From Anaerolineae bacterium (GTDB taxonomy: Bacteria; Chloroflexota; Anaerolineae; B4-G1; SLSP01), in contig JAFGSL010000187.1 of NCBI GenBank assembly GCA_016934645.1, forward strand, positions 1 through 5,252: a stretch of 5,252 nt of DNA. Reading direction: 5' to 3'. Shown piece after piece: positions 5,232 to 5,252 of this stretch. Position numbers and translations under genes: made by a program. The notes below the pieces were generated by a model. It made no database searches, was not told the origin of the DNA, and saw only the letters and a list, made by a program, of their open reading frames with translations. Numbering within the stretch: position 1 is the first letter of the stretch; each line of letters opens with the position of its first letter.

Positions 5232-5252
5232 GCGCGGGCGTCTCGCCCGTGC
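5232..5252. repeat. GC-rich intergenic palindrome cut by the window edge
   Basis: GCGCGGGCG (5232-5240) pairs with CGCCCGTGC (5244-5252) around a TCT loop, with one G-T mismatch pair. It starts 7 bases after the stop codon. No T tract is visible because the window ends, so it could be a terminator. Its style, a gcgggcgtctcgcccgc-like core, resembles palindromes dispersed between genes in GC-rich genomes; this is from memory, not a search. Confidence 0.5.

Overview
The window looks like chromosomal DNA from a GC-rich, many-gene signalling lineage of Chloroflexota (probably Anaerolineae or a relative). This rests on style, not on a database match: a LysM protein with long Pro/Thr linkers, a PP2C phosphatase beside a soluble Ser/Thr kinase fused to an FHA domain, and a MA-like peptidase fold. 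All four supported genes lie on the + strand. No tRNA, rRNA, CRISPR array or insertion sequence was seen.

Bases 1-921 hold a PP2C-type protein phosphatase whose frame is open to the left edge, so its true start may lie outside. After a 132-base gap with a possible extended -10 promoter comes a membrane-anchored protein (1054-2637) with two LysM domains and a gluzincin-like domain, in which the first His of HExxH is Arg. An 87-base spacer made largely of an imperfect 15-bp tandem repeat leads to a Ser/Thr kinase with a C-terminal FHA domain (2725-3999). A strong intrinsic terminator at 4044-4075 closes this group. The three genes probably form one transcription unit, or two closely spaced ones: an eraser (PP2C), a writer/reader (kinase-FHA) and a cell-wall-facing LysM protein. 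The arrangement resembles a PknB/Stp pair in which the envelope-binding part is a separate polypeptide; that functional link is an inference from gene order.

Bases 4076-4207 are strikingly AT-rich against the rest. They hold a plausible sigma-70-type promoter overlapped by a perfect 10-bp palindrome, and a match to the DnaA-box consensus. They precede an independently transcribed gene (4208-5224) for a protein I do not recognise: a probable TIM-barrel-like domain with a GH-like GLDIEPD strand, no signal peptide, and one C-terminal membrane helix. The last 21 bases form a GC-rich hairpin that looks like a dispersed intergenic palindrome cut by the window edge.
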